A DNA stretch of 64,000 nt from Paralvinella palmiformis (taxonomy: Eukaryota; Annelida; Polychaeta; Terebellida; Alvinellidae): assembly GCA_025642065.1 (NCBI GenBank), contig JAODUP010000320.1, positions 146,501 through 210,500 on the forward strand, written 5' to 3'. Positions 44,223-54,960 of this stretch are shown here, piece after piece. A program made the translations under genes and the position numbers. A model generated the notes under the pieces. It ran no database searches. It saw only the letters and a list, made by a program, of their open reading frames with translations, and was not told where the DNA came from. How positions within the stretch are numbered: the first letter of the stretch is position 1; each line of letters starts with the position of its first letter.

Positions 44223-45833
44223 GCAGCTATAATTGAAAACAAAGCATAGATATTAGTACATATAATAAAATATAGTTATAATTCTAATATTTACGATGAT
44301 AGCAATACTAATAGAATTTGCACTCAGCCCAAATAGCATGACTAGTTTTAAGTATATTTGTCTAAATTATTATTTTTGTCAGCAATATTTATACCAGAAT
44401 TCCCTAGCTACCGTTTCAGTTCAAACCAGAATCTAGAAACTGTTAGCCTTTGTAAACCTGTGTGTGTCTGTGTGTGTAACTCTATTGATATACAGATGCC
44501 TTTTTTTAGGTTAGCTTAACTAATAAACTAAATGAATTTAAATGTATATAATAAAAATATCATTTCTAATTGATAACTGTATGTTTTTATGTTATTTTAC
44601 CATACAACACCTTTAAATGGCTTCTGCTAGCAATGGTGCTTTATTAAATCTACAACATTATTAATAATTTTTGGTACCTTGATATGAAATAACCAGCTTC
44701 ATGTTTATCATAAAGAGTTCAATAGAAGCATATTTTCCAATAGAACCCTAATAATAATAATGGCTGAAATGACTGTTATTTTACATGAAATGAGGGAGAC
44801 ACATATGGTCTGGAATTCACAGTTTTATCGGGAGGATTAATTCTAAACAAATTCAGAATTTACAATAGATGACATATTCGGTGGAAAAAATCTTCCTACT
44901 ATAGTGCAAAAAATCCTCCTACTATAGTGCCACAGCCGGGATTCGAATCTCTGACCACCCACACAGCATGACCATGAGTAAGGAGTCCCGAACTCTAACC
45001 TATGAGACTGGATCATTCCTTTCAGTATTAGGAGCATGAATAAATGCAGAAATATTTCCTCAATATGAACCTCAATTTACTCCATGTCTCATTGAATTGA
45101 ATTGTTTAGCCTTGGCGCTGGACCCATCTGGAACACATGGCCGAGATTTGTAGTGCAGCGATATAACTGCTGCACCATCGGAATGCCCATTTCATGTCTG
45201 GCAAAATGTGTGACTGTTTTGTTTTCTAAAGGTAATAGTGAAACACTACTTTTCTGGAGGATACGAGTGAATATCTCATTATCCTCGTTTATTTGGTCAC
45301 TAATCTGCAGGAAGCTCATTCTGAAAGTCAATGACAATGAAAACCTTATACTGACACTGGAAACCAAGCAATATTCAGTTGTATATCAAAGCCCTATATA
45401 TCATGAAGATTTTCAGAATGAGTTAAAAAAAGATAAAAACACTCAGATTTCATCAATAAAACCCAACAGAAGTAGCCTTTTCAAAACAAAAACATGAGTC
45501 TAAGAACATGCAATCACTGAAATGGCTTAAAACATACTTATGCGTTCTCATCTTATAATGTACGGCCATCACAATGAGGATGATAAAAAGCACAGCAGCA
45601 CAGGCAGCAACGATGATGGATACATACACCATGCTGAAGGTCTGAGAGTTAGCTGAAATGATAAATGTTGACTCATCAGTGTTGAACGTTTGAGGCTATC
45701 TGCGTATGAGTTGAGGAATACTCCAACTGGCTAAGCTGAATTATGTCAAATGGTTAAACAAATAAACACTGATGTTAAAAACAAATTAAATACACAAAAA
45801 ACGGGAAATATAAAATGATTTCATTAAATTATA

Positions 45834-45878
<45 letters not shown>

Positions 45879-46862
45879 ATGTCTTGTTTATCTGTACATA
45901 GATGTATGGGTTCTCAACAAAACTGTATGGATTAATGAATGTTATGGATTGTTGAGAAATGCTTTTGCCAACCATTATCGGAAACAAATCAACATCTAAT
46001 GGTAATTTTATGCATTCAGTTTTATTACTGCCCCACGCCAATATATCTTGCATAGAATATACATGTACATTAATATTTTGTTTAATGAGAAAGAGCCTGT
46101 TAAATTGTTTTGCCTAAAAGGAGACATGCTATCTGTACGTTTCTTTAGCTCCCATGTTTGTTTAGAACCGTTGCAGCTGGCTAAGTGCTGTTGAACATCA
46201 TCCAAACTAACAGTCTTGTTTATACTAGGATATTTGCTTTTTTATGTCCAATTGTCATTCACACATGCTGACATTTAGCAGACCTGCTGTTAACACTATC
46301 TGACAAACATTTAGATGTATAGAAAACACGATATGTTTGACTCACATTTGTTATCTAATCCAATATTTATGCTAAATCTTTGCTAACTAAAATCATGTTG
46401 CATAGTTTGACATGCTCTCCTTGTGTATGCGCTAATTGGGCATCATTTTCACAGATAAGAAGCCAGATCAAACTGAGAATATTAATTGTTCCAATGGTAA
46501 AGATCACCATTTCATCAAACCTTTTTACTGTCATAACATAAACACTGATCTATTTACAATACAAACAAATAGCTGATGATGACATTAGCACTGTGTGGCA
46601 GTTGGAATAGATTGCTTTTTATATTGAATTTGTACAAGTACTTGAGAGTGGCATTTCTTCAAAGTATTTGTCATCAGCAATGACAAATGAAGATACTCAT
46701 AGCTAGATTAATGAATTTAAATGAATGTGTGTAAACAGAAGTATAAATAACAAGATTAGCAGAGTATTTTAACATATATGTGGCTCATTTCTTTTAAATT
46801 TCATTTGGACTATGATATGATTAGATTTTTTGGCATGCATATAAATAGATAAATAAGACATG

Positions 46863-46925
<63 letters not shown>

Positions 46926-46930
46926 TGGAC

Positions 46931-46969
<39 letters not shown>

Positions 46970-47643
46970 CATAAACACACATGAATAATTTAAAACTTTC
47001 TTAGTTATGACAACATTAATCTCAAATACCTTGACACACTCTTCCTGTCTCATCACCTTGTATCAGTAATGTATATCTGGTATTACATTCACTAATACAT
47101 TGACCTGTACCTGTTAACAGGTAAGCCACACATCTGTAACAACAACACAGTAACATGGCTAGTTGAGTTTCACTAGGATCATGCATTAAAAGTAATCAAG
47201 TAAAGTGAAAAATTAAAAAAAAAACTCTCAGACACAGCTAGGATTAGATTTTAACCCTGCAGCTAGAGGTTTGTGGCCAAACATACTAGGAGTTAAGCCA
47301 TGAAGTTTAAGCAGTATCGTGTGCCAATTGTTATCCTAAGGATTCGATAACCAAACCAATTTAGTGCTCACATGAGGCAGAACATTATTTGGATATAACC
47401 AGTACCAAACACTGTAAATAATCATTATAATTCAGCTGTTAATAAATTGATCAGACATGCAATAACTGTTTGGGTTTTTTAAATAGAAAATTGGGTGATT
47501 TGGCACAGAATGACCAAAATGGGTTTACTACATATCATGGAATTAAATGGGACTTTGGCCAGATATGCATCTGACTTTATTATAAACAGGTATTTTTTAT
47601 TTTTTAAACAGTTTTGATGTATGCAGGTTATGCTGTATGTATG

Positions 47644-47687
<44 letters not shown>

Positions 47688-47841
47688 TTGATGTTTTATG
47701 GCCACATCTGAGCACATGGTAGGCTAAATGGGCCGAGCGACCTCATAAGGTAATGAAGCAAAGTCAAAGATGAAACACCCTTCAGATATGGTGGTAGTGA
47801 TCTGTGGTCCAATGTGCTACCAGTTAGACCACAGAGGCACC

Positions 47842-47885
<44 letters not shown>

Positions 47886-50704
47886 CAAATGAAAAATCAC
47901 AGTCAACACGTGGATTCAAAGTCACTCTTTGTGGTCTGCAGTATAGTACACTGGCAATGGCACTACAAGAGCATTCATGATAAGATCTAAGGCCATAAGG
48001 GTTTTACTCAGTTGTACATTGTACTTGTAATAGGGATTTATAAAACACAATATCAATACAATATCAACACAATATCAACCACTGAATAATTAATCGGCAG
48101 TGAAGGGTTAGTGGATTCAAACTTGGAACCTTCCATTTTAAATCCACCACTTTGATCGCTGAGCTATCACTTTCTCTGTGTGCGGCTAATATTAGCAGAA
48201 TTCCAGGAATTAACTGACAGAATTTATACCAAAGGGCCTCATCATTGCCATTGAAATGGAAGAAAATGTCGCTTTCAGAGAGCGTAATAATAAGTGCAGA
48301 CAACTGAAAAAGGTAGGCACATAATAGGATTACAATATGGTTTCCTCATCAATTTCTGAGCACATAAAAAGGTTTGAGTGTACTGAATATGGTATTTACA
48401 GAATGTATTCGAAAATCTACCCTACCTTTTGCAGAACTTTTGATCGAGGCACTGAACACAGTCCTCCAGATTACAGGTAGCTGTAATGTAGATGCATTGA
48501 TAATGATTTAAAGATGAAATAAAACTAGTGTTCTGGTTGCAAGCTTCATATGTTTATCTATAATCAAAACCAACAAGTTTGTAAACAATTAAGAAATTAA
48601 TACCTCTGATTTGTGAATCTGCCAATATATATATATTTAAAGGAATTAGGGAAAGGTTTTAATTTTGGTTATATTCATGTCAAATAAAAAGTTATTTCTT
48701 GTATTTATCGCTAATAAAAGAAACTGAAACCTGGTTTTCATTTGCTTGATTTCAATCTCATAAGATACTACTATTATCTGTGTGATGTTACTGTAACTTA
48801 CTGAAAACAAGCAAACCTGATGAGGTGTGATATTTCTTTTTAAACAGTGCATGTTTTATTTACTCTAATATATAGCGATTTTTTATGAAGGAATTTTAAG
48901 ATTTGTTTCATAAACACTGCTAAATGTCATAATTTTCTGGATGAACACATCATTTACAACTAAACAGCACATTTAATCATTATGCAGCAAGTTAGTGGAA
49001 ACCCTTATGGAACTATTAGAATTTTTCTATTAAGGATCTGATGATGGAAAGTACACAGAGTTGGTTTCAGCCTTGGACTTCAATGATCCAACTGATCACA
49101 TTGAATAAACAAGAAACCATATCAACAATCCATAAACAGCTAAAATTACTACAATATACTAAACTTGTAAGTGCGCAATGATTGCAAAAGGGAGTGGTTT
49201 TAACCTATTTTGACCATAAATTACATTAAGTCAGTGGAGAAATATTAAAAACTGTTAACTTTAAAGTGTCAGAAGTAAAAAAAAGAGTAGATTAAGTAGT
49301 GAGCAAATAATAAATAAATAAATAAAAGTGGATGCCAAATATTTTGGGTTGACTCATAAAATCACTCATAAGATTATAATTTATTAAATATTAATTTGGG
49401 ATTCTGTACCAAATTTATAATATTTTGTTAAGGAATTGTCCTTTTCATAGAGATAGGCAATCCTCAGCAAATCGGCCAACTGATCAAGAGCTGGCTAGCT
49501 TTTTAAGCGCTCTTTCGTAATAACAGTAATCGGGAGGACAGATTTATAGTGGTTTACCCTATTAAAATTCTCTAATAAAAACTAGCTGGTATGCTATTAG
49601 ATAAAACTCAAATACTATTATCTGTTTTTTACATTATAAAAGCGGATTAGTTAGTTGTGACTGCAAACATAATCAGGAGTGAACTGCATTCTGAGAAAAT
49701 AAGGGCGGAATCCAGAATAAGATTTATTATTCACTGAAATTAAATAATAGTTTGTTCACTGTCCCTTCACTTCAAATTTGTTAGGAAATGTAAAAAGTAT
49801 ATTCAGGCTTATAATATAAAATATTGAACTCAACTTATTTCTAACTGTGGTCTAATAAATGGGACAGATTATATTGTTCTCTCAGATGAAAAAAACGAAA
49901 ACATTTGAAATACACACTGCTATTTCATATTATCAAACTCATACTGTAAAGTATAATTTAATTCATTTCTCACGTATTTATGGCAGACATCAGGATATTT
50001 TAGAAAGTCGGATCAATGTAAAATATGATAATATATTTTTAATAACCTTATCTACTTTCATCACTGGAAAAAGACTGATATATCCACAGCAGGTGTTTTG
50101 TGACCTAGCTGAAAATAGTTCAGCTGGATTCTTGTCACCGGAGTCCAAAGCTAGCCAGTCTCTGATTGCCCAGTATTTCAGGAATCTTCAGAATGAAATG
50201 TACCATTACTGGGAAAAACTCTTGAATACATTAGCCCTTATTTTTTATCTTTAAATTTTTTTTACCGTATGTTTTGAAAAATGTTAAAAACAATACAATG
50301 AAAGACTAAAAATACGTTATATATTTATAAACCCACCATCAAGACAGTGTTTACTGCCTGTCTGACGCTGAAAGCCTCTCTCACACCAACACTGTCCATG
50401 ATCACAGTAGCTGTTCCATCCACAATCAGTATCCCCTCTGCATATCTGTTCATCAGCTAACATACCACCCCCTGTGTAACAGTAGTAATGACAAATTATA
50501 ATTTTATTACGTAAAATCACATTAAAAAGATTGTGGTCTTTAAGATTAATTCTGCCTTTACAAATTAAAAATTGTCAGAAATAGAAGAAAAATAAACTTA
50601 GCATGCAACAAATCTTTACTAACCTGTGCCCAGATAAGAACACACAAGGAATATGATCAAGGAACTTCTCATATCTTTGGAGGTCAATCATCAATATTGC
50701 TCAA
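38371..50704 (-). CDS. Unnamed single-pass membrane protein with EB/EGF-like and furin-like modules (10 exons, complete)
   Basis: Ten exons with matching phases give 1017 coding nt, 338 residues and a stop. Start Met (50672) opens a signal peptide, MRSSLIIFLVCSYLGT. Residues 27-59 hold six cysteines spaced like an EB/EGF-like module (C-x5-C-x5-C-x4-C-x-C-x12-C). Residues 64-113 hold eight more in a furin-like or growth-factor-receptor pattern. One membrane helix spans 123-145. The cytoplasmic tail (146-338) is basic and helical near the membrane, has no enzyme motif I recognise, and ends in a Ser/His/Gln-rich stretch with SGHFSQ twice (288-293, 295-300). The layout suggests a cell-surface receptor or adhesion protein; ligand and pathway are unknown. 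A second ATG at 50691 in another frame would not give a signal peptide. Introns hold SINEs, MITEs and microsatellites. Confidence 0.85.
38567..38835. repeat. Diverged minisatellite of about 23 bp with CTGTTTAACAG core
   Basis: About twelve degenerate units of the form TTTACTTnnTCTGTTTAACAG fill the last intron of the cysteine-rich gene. Each unit carries the near-palindrome CTGTTTAACAG. Confidence 0.82.
39030..39250 (-). repeat. (GAGT)n array joined to SINE family B 3' body
   Basis: Four-base repeats, pure from about 39104 to 39192, run straight into a family B body fragment (GATCACACCTGGGACATACG). This shows the array is the expanded tail of that SINE. Confidence 0.85.
39363..39487 (-). CDS. 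Cysteine-rich gene exon 9
   Basis: Acceptor ATTTCAG, donor GTAGGT. It encodes the PNWNLPDVSPMVL linker and the tandem SGHFSQ motif in a Ser-rich tail. Confidence 0.85.
40848..40885. repeat. TA microsatellite
   Basis: A TA run in the intron between exons 8 and 9 of the cysteine-rich gene. Confidence 0.85.
41312..41441 (-). CDS. Cysteine-rich gene exon 8
   Basis: Acceptor TTGAAG, donor GTAAGA. NLVHQLCRVVTVIGD and TDGNLLLDWARQMLTDYK look like a folded helical domain rather than disordered tail. Phase 0 at the end. Confidence 0.82.
41500..41720 (-). repeat. SINE family B-like
   Basis: Clear tRNA-like head on the minus strand (GGTACAGTGGTTAGAGCAC, GGGTTCAAATCTGG). The body differs from other family B copies, so it may be a separate subfamily. 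Confidence 0.7.
41722..42037. mobile_element. CAGACATGG hAT-like family, copy E
   Basis: 316 bp, ends CAGACATGGGGCC and GACCCCATGTCTG. The flanks CCATCGGA (41714-41721) and CCATTGGA (42038-42045) are an 8-bp duplication with one change. It landed at the head end of a SINE. Confidence 0.92.
42084..42229. mobile_element. pogo/Tigger-like MITE with TA target
   Basis: CAGGTAGTCGTTGACTTACG at the left is mirrored by GCAAGTCGATGACTACCCG at the right, and TA flanks both ends. The interior also carries inverted CATAA-type blocks. No coding capacity. Confidence 0.85.
42251..42378 (-). CDS. Cysteine-rich gene exon 7
   Basis: Donor GTAAAC. The acceptor GTCTTCAG at 42379 is chosen because it alone keeps phase 0 with exon 6; the open frame runs further upstream, so another acceptor is possible. 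It encodes RLHYYHQVLALAPHID and RDAKLKCHSLGPNDG. Confidence 0.75.
42475..42512. repeat. TA microsatellite
   Basis: A TA run upstream of exon 7 of the cysteine-rich gene on the coding strand. Confidence 0.85.
42863..42965. repeat. (ACTC)n arrays
   Basis: Two ACTC arrays separated by about 30 bp of other sequence, like those at 7488 and 39104. Confidence 0.88.
43350..43431 (-). CDS. Cysteine-rich gene exon 6
   Basis: Acceptor CTTCAG, donor GTAATG; 27 codons plus one split. LKLLAELLKKEKQNRIITDA is strongly charged and probably helical, directly under the membrane. Confidence 0.85.
43533..43688 (-). repeat. SINE family A with intact target duplication
   Basis: 156 bp bounded by the perfect 14-bp duplication CTCTCAAGTATAAG (43519-43532 and 43689-43702). 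The 3' end is GATGATTGATGTTTTACGG on the plus strand. The head's A box is truncated, so this copy is 5'-shortened. Confidence 0.93.
44164..44220. repeat. TA microsatellite
   Basis: The longest TA run in the window, about 57 bp. Confidence 0.9.
44868..45018 (-). repeat. tRNA-derived SINE, separate family
   Basis: On the minus strand TCTCATAGGTTAGAG and AGAGATTCGAATCCCGG are A- and B-box-like, followed by a TACTATAG direct repeat. The head differs from families A, B and C. Confidence 0.6.
45097..45187 (-). repeat. SINE family B, internally deleted
   Basis: The body TTTAGCCTTGGCGCTGGACC with CACATGGCCGAG joins directly to a head fragment (GGTGCAGCAGTTATATCGC). The middle of the element, including the B box, is missing. 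Confidence 0.65.
45538..45652 (-). CDS. Cysteine-rich gene exon 5, membrane helix
   Basis: Acceptor TTTCAG, donor GTATGT. VYVSIIVAACAAVLFIILIV is a clear membrane span, followed by a basic stop-transfer HYKMRTHK. Confidence 0.92.
45653..47029. other. Intron 4 of the cysteine-rich gene
   Basis: TA repeats at 45838-45874, a 60-bp GT run at 46865-46924 and a TA run at 46936-46965. No further element was recognised. Confidence 0.6.
47030..47133 (-). CDS. Cysteine-rich gene exon 4
   Basis: Acceptor TTACAG, donor GTATTT. CVAYLLTGTGQCISECN completes the furin-like repeat, residues 80-114. Ends in phase 1. Confidence 0.88.
47640..47882 (-). repeat. SINE family A between two TA microsatellites
   Basis: A family A copy (47681-47842, head CTGTGGTCTAACTGGTAGC, internal deletion that removes the B box) lies between TA runs at 47648-47681 and 47846-47882. 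Confidence 0.85.
48426..48480 (-). CDS. Cysteine-rich gene exon 3
   Basis: A 55-nt exon, acceptor ATTACAG and donor GTAGGG, encoding TCNLEDCVQCLDQKFCKR: the first half of the furin-like repeat with CxxC and CxxC-like spacing. Confidence 0.85.
48481..50336. other. Intron 2 of the cysteine-rich gene, unassigned
   Basis: AT-rich. A plus-strand open frame of 131 codons at 49859-50254 includes AENSSAGFLSPESKASQ and QNEMYHYWEKLL. I do not recognise it and it has no splice or promoter context. Confidence 0.35.
50337..50471 (-). CDS. Cysteine-rich gene exon 2, EB/EGF-like module
   Basis: Acceptor TTACACAG, donor GTGGGT. It encodes the six-cysteine module with CRGDTDCGWNSYC and GQCWCERGF, residues 17-61. 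The module sits on one exon bounded by phase 1 introns, as is usual for shuffled extracellular domains. Confidence 0.92.
50624..50704 (-). CDS. Cysteine-rich gene exon 1, signal peptide
   Basis: The acceptor ATTTCAG at 50705 shows that a non-coding exon lies upstream. Coding from ATG 50672: a basic start, then a hydrophobic core (LIIFLVC). Donor GTTAGT, phase 1. Confidence 0.8.
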
Positions 50705-50771
50705 CTGAAATATACACAACAGATTTAATCAAAACAAAATTACACAACAACATATCACCATGGGTGCACAC

Positions 50772-51710
50772 TAGAGCCCTGCATGGGTTGGGTTAACCCA
50801 ACCTGGACCCGTGGGTCGGGTTGAACTTGTCTTGTGGACTTGTCTTGTGGGTTGGGTTGTGTATGGGTTGTTTGAAAAAATATGGGTTTTATTTATTTTA
50901 AATACAAAATATATGCTCAGCCACCTCCTGTTATTCAGCCATCGCCAATGCTTATGCAATACCATACATACCATAACATCCCAAACGAATCCCATACATT
51001 GCCATATAAATACCATCCGCTATTACCACCACACACTGAGAGTGAAATGTTTCTGATAATCTGTGAATTGATTGTGAAGGTCATTAGGTGGCGATCATGA
51101 TCATAGTGCCATCAAGCAACACATATCTTGTTATATAAGATATGAGAAAAACTAAGTCAGTCACACTGCCTTCTTTTATTGCTGATACATGCTGCGGGAC
51201 ATTTGTTACTAGTGGATATTAGTAGATATTGTGTTTTATTGAAGACATTTATTGTATTCTGACTAATTGGAGGTACTCTTAAGTTTTGAATAGATCTGAT
51301 TTTAATTCAACTATTGCTAGTGATAATCATGGCTGCTGCCAAACTTATGGCTATCTCAGTTACATCAAGTTTGAAGTCTGGAGAATATAAAATTAGGTTT
51401 TGTAGTAAGGGAAAGTCTGATGTTTAGACAGAATTTAGACTTGTCGTAGATCGTAATGGCGTTGAACTGTACTTAATAATAGGAATTTTGTATGTTTTGT
51501 GTTCGGACTCCATTTTTTTAGGGTTGGGTCAGGTATGGGTTATAGTCTTGTGGGTTGGGTTGGGCACGGGTTACAGTCTTGTGGGTTAGGTTGAGCACGG
51601 GTTCAATATCATTTAATGTATGGGTTCAGGCTGATATTTGTGGGGTTGGGTTGGGTGTGGGTTGAGTAGTTGCAGGTTGGGTTGGGTTTGGGTTCAGCTT
51701 TCCAACCTGT
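50772..51710. mobile_element. Putative hAT-like element with GGGTTGGG subterminal arrays
   Basis: GAGCCCTGCATGGGTTGGG at the left and several GGGTTGGGTT blocks near the right (51520-51700), with AACCTG at the right end, give subterminal repeats around 650 bp of unrelated sequence. Target duplications are not evident and the interior has no transposase. Confidence 0.55.
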
Positions 51711-53700
51711 ATTTATGCTTTGAGATTCTCGGTTCTGGTGCTTTCCCACAGATAACCAAGACAGACTATTAAACATAATATTATCCAGGGTTAAGAGCTC
51801 CTGCTGTGCAAAGAATTCCTAGATAACACACACACACACAGACACATCCTTCTACAGAAGACAATCCAGACAGTGGTGGCCAGTTTGTGAAGTTACAGGC
51901 ACACAGCCATAGATTAGTTCAGTGTATCTCTGGCACATAGGACACACACACAATTTTCATAATTATTTTTCAGGTGCCAGCCACTTTTGTAATTACTCTT
52001 ATTCAACACATATACTTTTTGTCTCAGTACAACTTAATTTCATTTCTTTATAGCCATTTTTTCAGATGTTTAGTAGTAGAAATCTGTATGTGTTCATTGA
52101 TTATAAAACGGATTTAATTTGAGTCTACATTTCTGGTGACATTACAAATAAAAGAATGTCAAGTGTCTTCGTTCATACACATAATGAATATATCAACTAT
52201 AAATATGCAGTGGATTCACCTGAACCATGGAGTAAAACTATCAAACAATTGATCTAAAGTAATTTAAACAACAACAAGACGACCACCAGCGGTTTCTCTG
52301 ATCAGAAATCTACTTGTTATCATTTGGCTAAGAGCCAGCACAGGAAAACTAATTCTAATTATGTGACAGTTACTATATGCAGTGATTGCTGTATTGCTGT
52401 GTGAGGATAGTGGCCGAGTTACCATTTAATGATTTTAATCCCCAAGTGGTGCAAAATAATACTTCTGGAGAGTACAAGTCCTTGGAGCCCTGGCAAAGCC
52501 CAGAGAGAGATAATATAACCAGTCAGAATCAATCGTGTTACAATGTGTATTTCTTATATATTTTGCTAAATTTAAAGGTGAAAAACTACTGTTAATTATT
52601 GTGGGAACATTCTAAAAAACTTAAAAAGGATAGGCTTATGGGCATATTTGAGCACTGCTTAGAAACTTGTACTGCATGTCCATTGGATCATCATGACCAG
52701 CCCACATTTTTGTCAAAATTTAAAAACAAACTGCCTGTAATAAATATGGTTAGAAAATGGTATTTACGTTTTTAATTATATCATACTTGTTGAAATGTGG
52801 ATAACAGCAAACCTGTTTTACCAGCTCAATGGCAATCACTGGTTCGATCCACTCCTAAACATAATCTAATCGTCACATCTCTTAAACATCAGAAACAAAA
52901 GACTGAAATGCAAAAATATTTTATAATAACAGTAACCCTGGAAATATATGTGGGCACATCAAAGGAAAAAAAACACATTGACAATACAACCAAAAACCAT
53001 CAACATTTAACAAAACTCCAGACATGGAATATATGAAATAAATCATTTGATATGCATACTGATACCTTACACAGGAATTCCTATTGTTACAATGCACCAG
53101 AATAATATTTATGGAATGACAAAATATTGGAAGAACCAATGGAGCTTCTCCATTCGTTTAGATCTTGCTTGTGTACCACGTTATTGGACTGTCACAGCGT
53201 TTAAACCGGGATTACTTGAGCTTGAAATGTCACAGGTTTTTCTGTTAGAAAAGCTAACTGAATCCAGTGACTGGGTAAATATAGGATCCCTTGCCAAAAT
53301 GTCCTGGACAGTCACCTAGTAGCATGTGATTAAATAGGCTGAATGATCATTAAGACTGGAAATTCCCTGTAATAATCTGCCAATTATTCATAATTAATAA
53401 ACTTTCTTACCTACTGACTATTGTTTTTTGACAGAACTTTATTAAAGCTATTAGAAAATGTACAGTTTTAATTTCTTTTATAGTAACAAGTGAGTGAGAA
53501 TTGTAAACAAAGACAGGAAAATAATATAATCGGAAAATTATCTTTTTAAAATAATTTTTTTAGACTAAAGTATCTCCATGATCTAGACACTTATAATTAA
53601 GTAGTGGCTAAAGCCACACATAATTAAATCAAGCAGTACACTCCAGGTGTAATTGGGTTCCATCTGATAATGAAAAATAATAAATATTTACCTATATGTT
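51711..53700. other. Intergenic stretch, unassigned
   Basis: Upstream of the cysteine-rich gene. No SINE, MITE or exon was recognised; a promoter for the minus-strand gene is expected right of 50.7 kb but cannot be placed. Confidence 0.35.
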
Positions 53701-53756
53701 TCATACTAGATACTCAGCTTTATATGATGTTTTGAATATTTCATCAGCCAATTTCT

Positions 53757-53923
53757 GGGCACCTCCATGGTCTAGTTGGCTACAAAGTGCATTGGACCAC
53801 AGATCACTATCACCTGAGTTCAAATCTTGATGTGGGCATATCTGAAGGGGTGTTTCATCTTTGACTTTGCTTCATTACCTTTAGCCTACCATGTGCACAA
53901 AAGTGGCCATAAAACATCAATCA
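53757..53923 (+). repeat. SINE family A flanked by a 51-bp duplication
   Basis: Head CTCCATGGTCTAGTTGGC and GAGTTCAAATCTTG, body to AAACATCAATCA. The flanks 53704-53754 and 53924-53974 match over 51 bp with three differences. Confidence 0.9.
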
Positions 53924-54392
53924 CACTAGATACTCAGGATTATATGATGTTTTGAATATTTCATCAGCCGATTTCCCCAGATATCACGAAAATAGTGCTT
54001 CTCCAACCTAACAGCTGGAAAACTACATTAACTGGCAACTCCACCTATAACCCAGTAAACATTGTGATACCAGGCTGGTAATGCTCCACTAATACCTAAA
54101 TTAAAGGCCCAATACTATTTCTCGGCATTGGGCCAATAATATTTTGCACAGTGGTGTATACTACTGCCACAACATATACCTATAGTAACAGGCTGTTACT
54201 GTTATGTACTGGTTTGGTATATCTACAACATCACTGGTCCAGTACAGTTTTTCAGTATCAGTCCAATAACATCCTATTACTGGGTCAATAATATTACTAA
54301 TGCATTTGATATCATTTCAGTACCTGTGCAATAATGCTTATTTTCTTTACTAACACAATTATTAACAAATATTATATTAAAGCCTTATTTTT

Positions 54393-54395
<3 letters not shown>

Positions 54396-54428
<33 letters not shown>
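54396..54428. repeat. TA microsatellite beside a MITE
   Basis: A TA run that ends at the left end of the Tigger-like MITE; a second TA run continues at its right end (54933-54960), as expected for insertion into a TA array. Confidence 0.85.
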
Positions 54429-54431
<3 letters not shown>

Positions 54432-54929
54432 TGCACCCTCAATATAATGCCAACTTGGGGATTTGATAAAAGTTGGCATTATAAAGGGGTGACATTATAT
54501 GGGGGTGGTGCATGGGGAAATAATCCGCCAAAATAAGGGGGGGTATTCCACCACAGCATTTAAATGCCTGTTGTTGTCCTTATATTTATGATTGCGTCAT
54601 CAAAATTGTGTTTAGATTCACTTACATATTATAATATTCAAATAAGTTGGTTTATTTACCTCAAATATTTCTATTGTATCAGATAAGGTGTTAGCATAGT
54701 AAAAGTCCATTGTGCAGTGACATCAGATAAACCCACGCGTAAAATGCCTTTGTTTTGGCAATAAATGGGGGGAAATTATTGCTTTCAGGACTAAAATGAT
54801 GTAACGGTATCCGAGGGAGTGGGGGCAGTTTATGGGGGGGAATTAGGATGGTAGGAAATCCGTTCCGAAGAAAATGTTGGCGATAGGTGGGGTTGGCAAT
54901 ATATAGGGGTAGCAATAAGTGAGGGAGCA

Positions 54930-54932
<3 letters not shown>
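54429..54932. mobile_element. pogo/Tigger-like MITE in a TA array
   Basis: 504 bp, left end CAGTGCACCCTCAATATAAT and right end GTGAGGGAGCACTG inverted, flanked by TA on both sides. The interior is G-rich and carries repeats of GGCATTATA and GGCAATA type, with no transposase. Confidence 0.85.

Positions 54933-54960
<28 letters not shown>

Noticed and set aside
45102..45497. 131-codon plus-strand frame
   Set aside because: Its start lies in a SINE B fragment read backwards, it is not similar to anything recognised, and it lies beside an exon of the opposite strand.
54049..54330. Loose repetition of CCAATAAT and TACTGG motifs
   Set aside because: The spacing and sequence are too irregular to define a repeat unit by eye.
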